A stretch of DNA of 64,000 nt from Apostichopus japonicus (taxonomy: Eukaryota; Echinodermata; Holothuroidea; Aspidochirotida; Stichopodidae): NCBI RefSeq assembly GCF_037975245.1, contig NC_092567.1, positions 24,794,876 through 24,858,875 on the forward strand, given 5' to 3'. A program made the position numbers and the translations under genes. Below the pieces are notes generated by a model. The model did no database searches. It worked only from the letters and a program-made list of their open reading frames with translations, and was not told where the DNA came from. Each line of letters opens with the position of its first letter. Within the stretch, counting starts at the first letter, position 1. Shown here piece after piece: positions 42,888-54,700 of the stretch.

Positions 42888-43796
42888 TTAAAATAAAATA
42901 GGAATGTCTTGATTGATAAATTTGATTATTTACAGCTTTGGTAAATATGTTTTTGTAGTTGAATGAGACTCCAAGTTAGGTATAATTGTCAACCACTTCA
43001 ACAGTATCATCACCGAAAAGTGAAAGTAGGTACAGTATATTGCTACTCTCACCCCTTGAGAAAATGACGATTTTAGTCTGACTTGTATTTACAAACATAC
43101 AGTAGGAGCTTGATATCTAGACATTTACCTTGGTTAACCTTTAGTCTGGATAGTGAAATTCTCAGTTAGGGAACTTAGGTTTGCCTACAGCAGGCCTGAA
43201 GTTAATAACCTAGACCGACAGTAGCGCAACTCAATGGACTAATAGTGCTATTAAAGCAAAGTGCCAATAATTAATGGTTTAAATCCCAGCGAATCAGGAC
43301 GAATTAAATAATACTTAGGACTATAGCTTATGTTATTAATAAGGCTACCACAAACATGATGCTTTGGTGGGGGAAGGCACAAAACACGACATTAAGAATT
43401 TCAAACTATGCTACTGTACATTGAATTTCCTGACAACAACAGTGAAAGAATTTCGATTGGCAAGGATGCCAAGCAATTTATAAATTGCCGATGTTTATTT
43501 TTGTTTCGCTATTCACACTTACTGTATAGTAAAGGCTTCATAATTGACGCACGTGCACCTTAAAATATTACTAGCAACGATACATCAGGCAACCTTAACT
43601 TTTTGCAGCCAAGCAAAGTTACATATTATTTGATGAGTTTTAATCCATTTCAGGTATATGCTTATCAAATTGTGTTTTTGTTAAGCTATTAACACCCTCA
43701 CCCTCACCCCTCCCCCCTCCCCCAGTTTTGCATGTTTGTTTTACATTTGGAAATCTTACTCCCTACAATTTACAAATACCCAAATTTACCTCACCT

Positions 43797-43903
43797 TGGT
43801 ACCACTACTCTCTGGGACCTGACAAGAGCTTAGACTCTTCTAAGCTCACACCCACAGGTCCCAGAGGGTAGCTACCCTGTACACAGTAGTGGTATCATAC
43901 TGT
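43797..43903. repeat. Foldback of about 105 bp
   Basis: Left arm ggtaccactactctctggga then cctg; right arm caggtcccagag ... cagtagtggtatc. The arms are complementary with small interruptions, so the segment can form a long hairpin. Unidentified. Confidence 0.65.
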
Positions 43904-45213
43904 AGGCCTATGCCTATTGAGGTCATGTTGGTTATTTTTAGAGGCTCAAAGCATAGCAAACAGCATCCAAAGTCAATGGATGTATACTTAGGCCTACCCT
44001 ACAGTAGCTTATAAATCGACAAATGTTTTAATTTAGAGGTATGAAAGAACTTGACACGGCAGACATTTTGTGGTCAAATTCTGCTCAATTGTATAGTATG
44101 TTGCGTAGGCACAGAACAATAAATATTTTGAGATCATTACATTTCTGAGGAACTATATATATGAAAACGCATGCAGTTAAGTGATTTGGTTTTTACGTTG
44201 ATAGACAACGTTAATCAAATCCTCAAGTGCGTCAATTATGAGCCCACCTTGCTACCAATACTTACTACTAGTGTAGCTTTTAGTTTTACTGTATATTATT
44301 AGGCTTGGCTAATACTAGGCTAGGCCTTTAACCTTTATTGGTACTCCTTAGCCTTTTGTACGTTAGTGAATTCTATGGAGCAGCCTTACCTCCTTTCCTT
44401 ACGATTCCAAGTTGTAATTATACAGGACCTGTTCTTTACACTCGTTGAGAGCGAATTCCAAACGTTGCTTCCCTCCTATTACTTATAAGATACTTTAATT
44501 CTTTTGTTAGGCAAATCAAGTAACGTTTTGGTAACAGTGCACTTGTATCCACGCTGACTTCATTGAAAGGTCAAATTTGCACTGTGATATTAACATCGAT
44601 ATGACTCAGTCAACATGTATAGGCCCACGTATGTAGCACATTGCCAAGAAATGTCATGAAATGTCATATCACTCATATGACCTCACATGGTCAAAGCTTT
44701 CTCTAGTCCTCAATTTTATCCCAACTCACAAAGCAGGACAAATATACGATCTTACAGGGAAAGACAAAGCCAACTGAGCCATCATATTTAGCAATATGGG
44801 TCGTTTGTTTAATGGTCATATACTCCATGTTTCCAAGAAAAAATTATTGGCCTGTTTGGGATTAATGTTTCATTTCGTCAATGTAGTATAGTTCCACACT
44901 AACAGGTTGAACCGTTTACTTTCTGTCTGTATTTTAATCCATATTTTCAGGGTGAATAGTAAACAGTATATTAGCTAAATTAATGTTAAGAACTCACTAC
45001 TGTATATTCATTTGAAAACAAACTCTTACCCCACTAGCTGCAGCAAAAAAAAAAAAAATTATTAAAAACTCAAGCATGTGGTTCAGTGTGCTTTATTAAA
45101 CTTGCTCACGTCTTCGGGTGTTGCTTGGGAAGGAAAATTAAACTGTGCCCCACCCAGCCGGTTATGCATGTAACCTGGTCCTTCCTTTGATAAAAAAGGT
45201 CTAGGTTGCTTAA

Positions 45214-45566
45214 AAAGGGTGTGAAGTCTCGCGCAAAAAGAAATGTCTCGTGCCGGTAATATGAACTTGTTTCGAATGAGGTGTAACAGAAGTGTTAGAC
45301 ATCACCATCGATCCAAGAAAATACACACACTCAGCATGCTACCGTCGGTAATTAGACACTAGTGTACAGTCAATATATGTACGGTCAATACCCTCAACAC
45401 AGTGTACATAGCAGCAATGGACGTCTCAGGTCTATATACAACATAACAAAGTATCGCGTTTCATCGTCTGCATTTGAAGCGACAAGAAGAAAACTTCACT
45501 TACAAGCAGCGGAAAGGTAACTTTTTCAGAGCGCGGCACGCGGTTTGGGGCGAGTCTTCAATGCAT
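45214..45566. mobile_element. TTAA-type miniature element, copy C
   Basis: Shares gggtgtgaagtctcgcgcaa, gccggtaatatgaac, tagacactagtgtacagtca and gcgagtcttcaatgca with copy A. The left TTAA (45210-45213) is present; the right end is degraded. Confidence 0.78.
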
Positions 45567-45615
45567 CTCAGATTCATGATGGCTAACTTTCGAGGACTTC
45601 AGGCTCACACAGGTG

Positions 45616-46379
45616 CAAGGGCGGCGGAAGCACTTTTAATCTGGGGGGGGCACCAACGTCGAAGGGCACTTTGCAGAAATTCGATTGGACTGATATTTAG
45701 TACCCTTCATAACTCTTATTGTATTATCTTATTTGCGTATACACATCACTCCATCAACGCCACCCCCCCCCCCCTTCAAGGAAACAATGCATACTAGCAC
45801 TGCAGTATCTAATGTGCAAATTGGGAAACAAGGAAAAAGACAAAATGAGGTGAAATTATGAAGTCCAAGTCCCTGCACACGCGATCGATACATGCATGAA
45901 AGCAAATGGAATATGTCCAAATACTGAAAGAAAAGTAATTTTCTATGTGTTTTTCAATGGTTAAACTGATATTATTATGATCATTATTATTGTAACGACT
46001 TTCCGAATAATTCTAATTAATTTGGAAGGGTTATAACACGGCAAATGATTGTATGTTATTGGCATGCGATGTAATAACCAACGCATGCCTATATGATATG
46101 CACATTCACATGTTGAACGCGCGCGCAGCGCGCGAAAAATTTTGGTAATATTTTTCGGGCAAGTCGTTACAGCCCCCCCCCCCCCGCAAATCAAATTGGG
46201 CTCCTACGCCTGTGGTAGTAAACATTTAAAACTTCCCGAAATATTTCATTCGACGTGGGTTTCGCTTTGTAAACTCTTTTTTTATTTAGAAATTTTTATG
46301 TAGAAAAAGGGCACATTTTTAATCTGAGGAAAAGTGGGGGGCACGTGCCCCCTGTGCCCCCCCGGTTCCGCCGCCCTTG
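45616..46379. mobile_element. hAT-type miniature element
   Basis: Perfect 14-bp inverted ends CAAGGGCGGCGGAA / TTCCGCCGCCCTTG and a perfect 8-bp duplication CACAGGTG (45608-45615, 46380-46387). 764 bp and non-coding. Internally it has a block (46060-46175) related to 25818-25925. Confidence 0.92.
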
Positions 46380-46387
46380 CACAGGTG

Positions 46388-49300
46388 GTGTCGTTTTTAA
46401 GCCAACTACAGAAATGCATTTGAATGTCCATGGACATTCAAATGTTCTGGACATTTTCAAATAACTGAAATGTTTAAATTTCTGTATTATCATCAGGTTT
46501 TTGGGAATTTGAAACTTCACACATTGTAGTTTAAGAATTATCATTAAGACATTTACCATGTAAACTACATTTTGACATTTTTTGACTTTGGATAAAAATT
46601 ATGTGTGTGTTTTTTTCTTAATTTCTGTTCACTTTTACAAAACCTATTTTATGTACATGTGTATTTCAGTGAGGTTGGGGGAGGGTAGTTTGAAAAAAAA
46701 GTAGAGAAAATCCCCCACAATATACAATTCTGTTTGAATAACACAGGCAAAACAAAAGAAAACACAGAAACAAATGAGTATAGGATGCGCACATTATTTG
46801 ATTGCATATAGTGTTAAATAACATTCATTATTCACAGGGTGAAAAGTTTGCCTTTCCTACATCCTCCATCCTCATTTTTGATATTTAAACCATTACCACT
46901 GAAAATACAATAAAATAGAAATTTCATGATCAAATCCAACAAAGCTATAAGTTTTTCTTATTTTCTTAGTAATGCAAGTAGTATAATTGTAGACTGAATC
47001 AAATTTTAATGTATTAGACTTAAATTTAATTAAGTTTCAACTTCATATTAAAAAATGATTAATTAAATTAAATGGTAATTATTATCAACAACCTTAAAAC
47101 TAACCAAATTTCAGTTTAACAAACCTAACTTACATGGGTACATATTAATCCTGTGATAGTTAAGTATTTGCTTATGTTTCAAAATGCTGGCAAAATCAAT
47201 ATTGAGAGAAATTGGTTATTAAATTGCATTTCAGAAATAATTCAACTTTTAAATTTCAACAATATTCTCTAGGGTTCATTGGGAACAATGTTCTATAAAA
47301 AGTCTATACCAAGTTATCAATAATTCATAAAAGAAATCTCAACCAGTTAGTAACTTCAACAACTGCAGCCCAAATTACTGTATGTAAATAAAACAATAAG
47401 CTAAGTGTGTCAGTGCCACCAAAATGGGTGGCCAAGTGAGTCATTGTTACCCCCCTCAATAATTTGCACACAAATGGTTTCACATGGGTACAGTGTCACA
47501 TGTGGTATTTTTGACTCCACTGAACATTGGTCTGACCCCCCCCCCCCCCCACCAAAACAAAACTGCCCATGTGTTGGGGTACCTAACAGTATAAGATAGC
47601 ATTAGGATATGTTTTATATTTGGTTCTTGGAAATAAAAACTTTCTCAAGACAATATGTATTTGATTTGACATCAAGATACCATATCTATCTGCGAAACTG
47701 ATTCTGTGCCAAGCATATTTGAAAGCCAGAAAATTTTTCGCCAAAATTACACAACCAGTTACTTTAACAGGTAACAACAATTTACAAAAAAAACCTACTC
47801 ATATAATGTAATATAAATATAAAATTAATATTTTAGTAAAAGATAACTGAAGGCAATAAATTTGTTTTGGTACCTGATAGGACTGGCAAAAACTGACTTC
47901 CATTGGTCCAGGTTTTATATGCCTATAACAGCAGCTTCCCCCCCCCCCCCCTTAGACTTATTAAACACCAAGACCCCTAAAACAGGAGGGGTGGGGGATG
48001 ACCCTTAATAATTTCAAGTTGAAAGATATTCTACAACAGTGAACAGTAGTCTGACTCCTGGCTCCACCGAAACCTCCAACCTACGGTGTTGGGATCCTTG
48101 AAGATAGGATGATAAGAGGCTCAAACATCAAAGCGGCTGAACCTAAACCTAGCATCATGTGGTCAACGTCTCAGAAGGTAAAGTAATAGTCATTAGACAT
48201 TTCTGGCCTTATCAAGATAATGTTTTAACAATGCATCACCACAATTGGTAGGCTCTACTTAATAAGTGGTATTCTTCTGATACATGGGTACCTGCTCTGT
48301 CTGTTAGAAGGCTGTTTTATCAGATCAAATTAGCACAGAAATTGCTTGAGCTGTTTATAATTTGCTAAACAATGGACTAAAACCGTCAAGAATTACAAGA
48401 GTACACAAAGGTCATCAGCGAGGTCAGTAGCCTTAAAGGAGCTTTCCACAGACACTTATTAAATACCAATGCAATATCATCCTTATAAATGTAGTTTGAA
48501 AAATGCCATAAATTTAGTGAAATCTCATGAAACATTGACAATTACCTTCTTTATCTTTAAATTGTCAGGAATACATACAACTGAACGGGTTTAACTTTTC
48601 AATAAACATCTTCCATTTAGCTTTGTCTGAACAATGAATAACCATTTTAAAGTATTAAATATTAAAACACTCTTTTCAAAACAAGCCAAAATGTACCTCA
48701 ATCTCATTGTAAACATTTTCCATTGAAAGCCGGCAGATTCTAATAGCAATTTTATTTTTTTTGTACTTATATGTATAAAAGCTGTGCGAAATACTATAAT
48801 CTTATCTAGATATACTATTTCAATAATCAATAGCTAGCAAAAAAATGATAAGTTTTGTCGTACTCTTAGAAGCAATTTTATGATGTAAAGAGGAAAAACC
48901 AAAGCAGAATTTTGTTGTTATTGTCATTACGCTGAGCATAGTTTAGCACTGACCACTTATTTCTCTGTATAATTTCTGTCTTTTTTTGCTGTATTTGGGC
49001 ACCAGTGACTGAGTAGGTGTATGAGTCATTAGACTTCAAGCAACCTGGTAATTTGGTTTCATGTCGAGGTCCATGGTAGTAGAAACAAACCTGTAATTTG
49101 GAATCAGTGATTGGCTTACATAACACCCCGAACGTACAAGAACAGATCTCCACTTTTTTAATGTCCTTCCTCTACAGTCTATCAAACAAACAACCCGTAA
49201 CACCGCCCCCACCCGTAACACCGCCCCTACCCCTAACACCGCCCCATCCACAACACCGCCCCCACCCGTAACACTGTCACCCCACCTAAACACCGCCCCC

Positions 49301-51434
49301 ACCCATAACACCACCCCCACTATGACCATTATTGGGAGGCAATTAGAGAAGTAAAACCAAAACGAAAAATCTCTTAAAAAAAAAGCAAATTTCAGCTTAT
49401 TTGGCAGATCAAATTTAGTATGGTGGTTGTGTAGGCCGTCACCCATAGCGTAGGGCTCGGTGCGGGCTAAGTTATTTTTGTAGCAATGGGTTGCGGTAAC
49501 GATGATCAGAAAAACGTTCTGCGAAAACAAGAATGAAGAAAAAAAAAGAAAAGGTCAGGGTTAGAATGACTTGCCTTTTTGTTTAGCAGTAAAATGGTCT
49601 GTGCTTGAATTAAGCTGCAGACCACTAGCTGGCATTTAATCAGCTGCTTGGTGTTAAAAGAATGAACTTTAATAAGTAGAATTTAGTCCAAATATGTAAT
49701 AGACCAAGAAAAAAAAATGAAAAAAAAAATAGTATAGTGTCTCTATAGCTATGTAGGTTTCAAGATATTCAACTGTTAAAATATGCTAAGTCCCTGGAAT
49801 GCTACTTTAAGTCTAAATTGATTCCCACCCCCCCCACCCCCATTTGAGGTTTGTATAGCTTTTTTTGAGGTTCTCAGCCTGATTTTCTGTATTTTAGACT
49901 ACTCTGTAGTCCAATCACACTCACTGATGAACCTCAGCTCAGCTGAAAGGGGTCATTTCTCAAAACTGAGAAGCACTACAGGATATGAACCCTGGAATCA
50001 CAACAGGAGTTTTGAATGGGTCTACAAAATATCAGGATAAAAATGGTTTTGCCTATTAAACACCATCCTTTAATGATCAGCAAACTTGACAGTGTTTCCA
50101 TGGCAACATGTTAATGAAGCGATGTAATAATGAACAAAGGGACCAATCAAAACCCAAGTTTGTACATGCTGTAAGACTCTAGCTACTTGATTGTTATTAT
50201 TTGAGAGAAGCCTTAGAAGCACAAAAGTAGAATGGAAATGGAAAGATAAAAACATAATAGCCCTGATTTTAGGTAGAATATCAACTACATACTATTAACT
50301 GATTTTTACTGTCATCAGGTTTGTCTATTCTACCTACTAATAAAATTAATATCTATATATACATAAAGGAGTAGTATAAATTACTCATAATGGAATGCCC
50401 AACAAAAATGCAAAACAGTATGATGGTCAACAAGGACAAGAACTTCAGCTTAATTATTATTTATCTGGAATGATTTTCCATAACAGCTGGGGTGGAAGAG
50501 ATGCAGCACAGCTTGTATGCAGACCTGTGCATGGTTCCTGGATGGAATTGCATGAAGCTGCCTTGTAAATTGTACATGATTGATGGAACCATTGCAAAAG
50601 TATGCAGAAGAAATTCCAACTTGGAACCAGAAGACAAAACTATGCACTGAAAATGTTCTTGTATTATGTTCAAAAGACACAATGCAGATGATAATGAAAG
50701 AACAAAACTTCAAAGAATAAAACATTTGAAAATAACAAGAAGAGATAAAAGCAATAGAATGAAAGCTTTCAGGATTAGCTGCAATAGGATTATAAGAGAA
50801 AGAAAACCAATTCAACAGTTGAGGATCAAATGGTTATTGAGAAAAGTGAAATAAGGTAGATGCCCATATAGTACTAAATATAAATGTAAAACTAGTCATT
50901 TCAAAAAGTTATTTATGAAAATTTCAATATGAAGGGGTGCTGCTACAGTCGGCTGACTCTTATCCCCCCCCCCGGCCACCCCACTCCCCCAGCTCATCTC
51001 CAATTTGTCGAGATCACTATTTTAGCAGAATATACTGAGAGATGTGGGTAGGCATAGTACATCAAATACCTACTGGATCATATTGAATAGCACACATAAT
51101 GGAATGTAAAGTATATACGATTGCATCTAGTCAGCATTTGCGATGGCTTGTTGATATAATTATCAATTTTTTAAATGACCAGAATTGATCAATCTCAATC
51201 AAACCTCCCAAGGGGTATTGCAAATATTTACAATTCAAAAGGGTGGAATGTGCAAGTAAATTTCTAGCGAGACATTTAAGTTCAACCTATGACAAAATTT
51301 TTTGGCACTCATTGCCAATGATTTTAACACATTTTCCTTTCCAGTAGCTGCACTTACATGTGTAAACCATATATAGTACAATGAAACTATGAAATATATC
51401 ATGTTTTGACCGACAACATTTAGAGTTGACATAA
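46388..51434. other. Intergenic DNA, no gene recognised
   Basis: Very AT-rich. It has C runs at 47538-47550 and 47939-47951, and a C-rich tandem repeat at 49198-49320. A diverged repeat at about 49790-50074 shares ggggtcatttctc-aaa and catcctttaa with 53950-54103. Open frames in this stretch show no recognisable protein. Confidence 0.5.
49198..49320. repeat. C-rich minisatellite (about 17-20 bp unit)
   Basis: Repeated aacaccgcccccacccgt with small changes, six to seven copies. The Val/Gly-rich minus frame across it is a by-product. Confidence 0.75.
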
Positions 51435-51474
51435 GGATCCTGGGGAGAACACTGGTTCACCAGTGACAGGATCC
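51435..51474 (-). other. Hairpin in the probable 3' UTR of the harmonin-like gene
   Basis: GGATCCTG (51435-51442) pairs with CAGGATCC (51467-51474), and inside it CACTGGT pairs with ACCAGTG. It lies about 220 bases after the stop codon on the minus strand. Function unknown. Confidence 0.6.
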
Positions 51475-51695
51475 CTGGTTACGAATAAAGTTAATAAAAA
51501 AATAAAAAATAAAAATTAGTAGGATTGGAGTAAACAAATGTGGCCTGCGGTAGAAGTTTTAATTCTTACGAAGAATCTTTTTGGAAGCACAGAAAATGTA
51601 GACAGCATGAAAAATACGTAAAGGAAAAAGGACAGCCAAGGAAAATTACACCAGGGCTAGAAGAAAACGAAAAATATATCGCGGAAATTGTCCTC

Positions 51696-51761
51696 TTACA
51701 TTTCGTCTTCGTAATCTCTTGGTGGTGTCACTGCGATGATGATGCGAAGTTTTTCAGAACC
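51696..51761 (-). CDS. USH1C: USH1C last exon: end of PDZ3 and stop
   Basis: 22 codons. GSEKLRIIIAVTPPRDYEDE then M and TAA (51696-51698); compare human [22 protein letters not shown]. The final PDZ-binding residues after the acidic stretch are absent. The acceptor is TTTTTACAG. Confidence 0.92.
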   Translation of the reverse strand, partial: GSEKLRIIIAVTPPRDYEDEM

Positions 51762-54700
51762 CTGTAAAAAGAGACGAGAGATCTAACTGAGTAATCTTTT
51801 ACAGCCGACGATATTCAGACATCTCTGAGCAGTGGCGGACTGGCCACACAGGCATTTGGGCAATGCCCGGTGGGCTGGAGGGCTTGGGAGCCTGGTAAAA
51901 ATTACAGCCCATTTTCTCAGTAATTAATAGAACACAGACGGGTTGTGTAGAAATATATTTTTAACTGTGGGAATCACCTCATGAAATCACCATGTTGGTT
52001 AGTCTGTTAGTTCGTAACAAGAGAACGTGCTATTGGCAACCCGTCCGTGCTAATGGATTGTATTTACGTTTTTCAAGCATGTTGTCACAAAATGCTTGAA
52101 AAACTAAATAAAATCCAGTCTAAAACGGATATTTTGTCTATTTTTGTTTACATTTTTTAACTTTCCTCAGTTTAATCAAGTGCTGCTTCTGGAAAATTAT
52201 TTATGGGTCAAATTTAAAGGATTATTGTAACCTACTAACCTACTTAATATAGCACCATTTTGCATCTAGGCATTCCTTAACTTTAAAAACATCTCAATGG
52301 GGAGGGGGAACCCCCTCCCCTTAGACCCTTCCCCCTGGACGGCGATCACTATATCAGTAGCATATCAATGGGCCGGTCTAGGTGGAATATGCCCGTGCCG
52401 GTTTTAAGACCCAGTCCGCCCCTGTCTCTGAGTGTTTATCTCACCTCTCATCCCTCAGCACCTTACCGACCCTCCAGAGGAGGATGTTTTGGCCCAGGGA
52501 AGGAGTTTACTTTGAGAAACCAACCCTCCCACCCCCCCCCCCCCCCGATATGTTCCGCATTTTAGAGCCAAAAAGGCAATTTCAAAGTTGTCAACATTTG
52601 CTTCACCCCTTGAAATGAAACTTGATTAAACAAGCAAATCACTGTTATTGTTGCAGGATTTCAGTATCAAACAGCATTATAAGGAAACAAATTTTCATCT
52701 CAAAAAAATTGTTCTAAAATCTTACGTCCAAGTCTCCAGTCATATGTTTCTTGAAAACTTTTTCGGCTTCCTCAAGTGGCACATCAACCAGTTTAACTCC
52801 TTCACACATCATGATTTGGTCTCCTTTGTTTATTTGACCTAGAAGAAGCAAAATGACAAAAACCATAGCAAATACTATAAATATATCAAATAAATAACAC
52901 CATGAAACCCATACAGTGGTTAGCACAACAGAGTAGTTGACAATTGACAACTCATAATCATAAAACATAATAATACATCGGTCAGCTTGCGGCTTTAATA
53001 AGCCAATGATGGTTTCTTCGCGAGTTCCTGCTTGCAGGAGGATCTAAAATACATACATACAAATACTTTTTACTGATGTCATCATTTGCACCACAGTGTT
53101 GCTATGGATACTTGTTTCCTAGGACCCCGCTTTAAAGAAATACTGGCTTTACATTTCCCACCATGGTTTTTTTCTTTTTTGCTTAGTAGGAACTGGAATT
53201 ATTACTTAATAAAAGTCTATAAAAGCAAGATATTATCACAAAATATTTGAAAAATGGAAGTTTACCGCTTCTGTCGATGGCGCCATCTGGATAAATGTCA
53301 GACACAACGATCTTGCCGCCGAGTGGAGTCTTGTTCCCGCCTTCTAGGAACATATTCAGCGGTCCATCTTTCACAATTTCTACTTTTTTCAACTCTCTGC
53401 CGTCTATCTGAATGGGGTTGAACTGCAGGGCAGTAAAGATAAAAACAAATTAAAAATGGGAAAACTTGGTACCATTCTACATCATTCTATATCAACCAAA
53501 CATTGACAATTTGAAATTTTTATTGATAAGATCTATGAGCCATTCCATATGAATTTCAATTTGTAGGTGAGACTTCATATAGTGGCAAGTATGGCATATC
53601 TAGCAGATTGTAAGGGGTGTAGTGGGGGGGGGGAGGAGTCATGCTGAGAATATTGACTTTTAAGTCTTGGTACTTGGTTCAACTTGTTAGACTAATTTAG
53701 TCCACCTACTTTAAATGTATGCTGTATTGGCCCCAAATATGCTAGATATTCAAATATGGTCACCTTTGGTCAAAATTCTTAAACTGTTTTTATTACAACC
53801 TTGGAGGAAATTTTCCTCACTGGGACATTCAGTCATCTTGCGTGTTCCTTTAAAAATGTCTGAGAACAATTTGGAGAGTAAAGACCTACAGGAAAGTACT
53901 TTTTGAAAAATTCTAGCAATTATAGCATGCTATTATTTGGGACCTATACAGACTACCTTTAATTGATGACCCTCAAATATTTATGGGGTCATTTCTCTAA
54001 AATTGAGAATAGTATAGTACTACAACCTGAATTGATAGCGGTGGCTAGTTAACAGTCCATTATATATTAAACCTTAATTTCATGCCAGAAGTCATCCTTT
54101 AAGCATCTGAGGCACAGTTTCCCTGATGCACACATAAAATGAACTTGGAAAACATAATATTTTCATGATTTCGAAAAGTAATATCTAAGTTTACAATGCA
54201 TTACAAATTTGTCAAGGACAGACGGTATTGAATGCTAATTAATAGAAGTAATTACCAGGTTGTTCATATGAAGTTGAAAGAACATGTTTCGGTTGATTTA
54301 TTACAACTGATAAAAACATCAATTAAGATCAAACTTTTAGACACCCTGCACTGAGGAGCTTTTATCACCATCCATTTAACCTTAAAGGAGCATGCCAACA
54401 TATTAATTATATTTTTAAAGATAAATATCTTGAAAACCAGAATAGTTAAAAGGAAGAATACTAGCACAAAAATATTTCTTTCTTCTTGGACTATAAAAAA
54501 TCAAGACTAAAATTCTGCCAAAAAATTCATCCTTCAAATGGACATTTCTTATAAATTCAAGGTTGAAGTCTCCATCCTAGCAGGATCTTCTTCAAAGGCT
54601 GAATTGACAAGTAACAGAAGGGACAAAAACATGCACAGAAAACAGACAGGTTAATGAGCATGGTGAACAAACAAGAGAAAATGGTGTCAGCTGCTCTGTT

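Larger units (their letters stand above)
41976..45213. other. Intergenic DNA, no gene
   Basis: AT-rich with one TTAA miniature element (42709-42887) and a foldback (43797-43903). No coding region was recognised. Confidence 0.5.
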
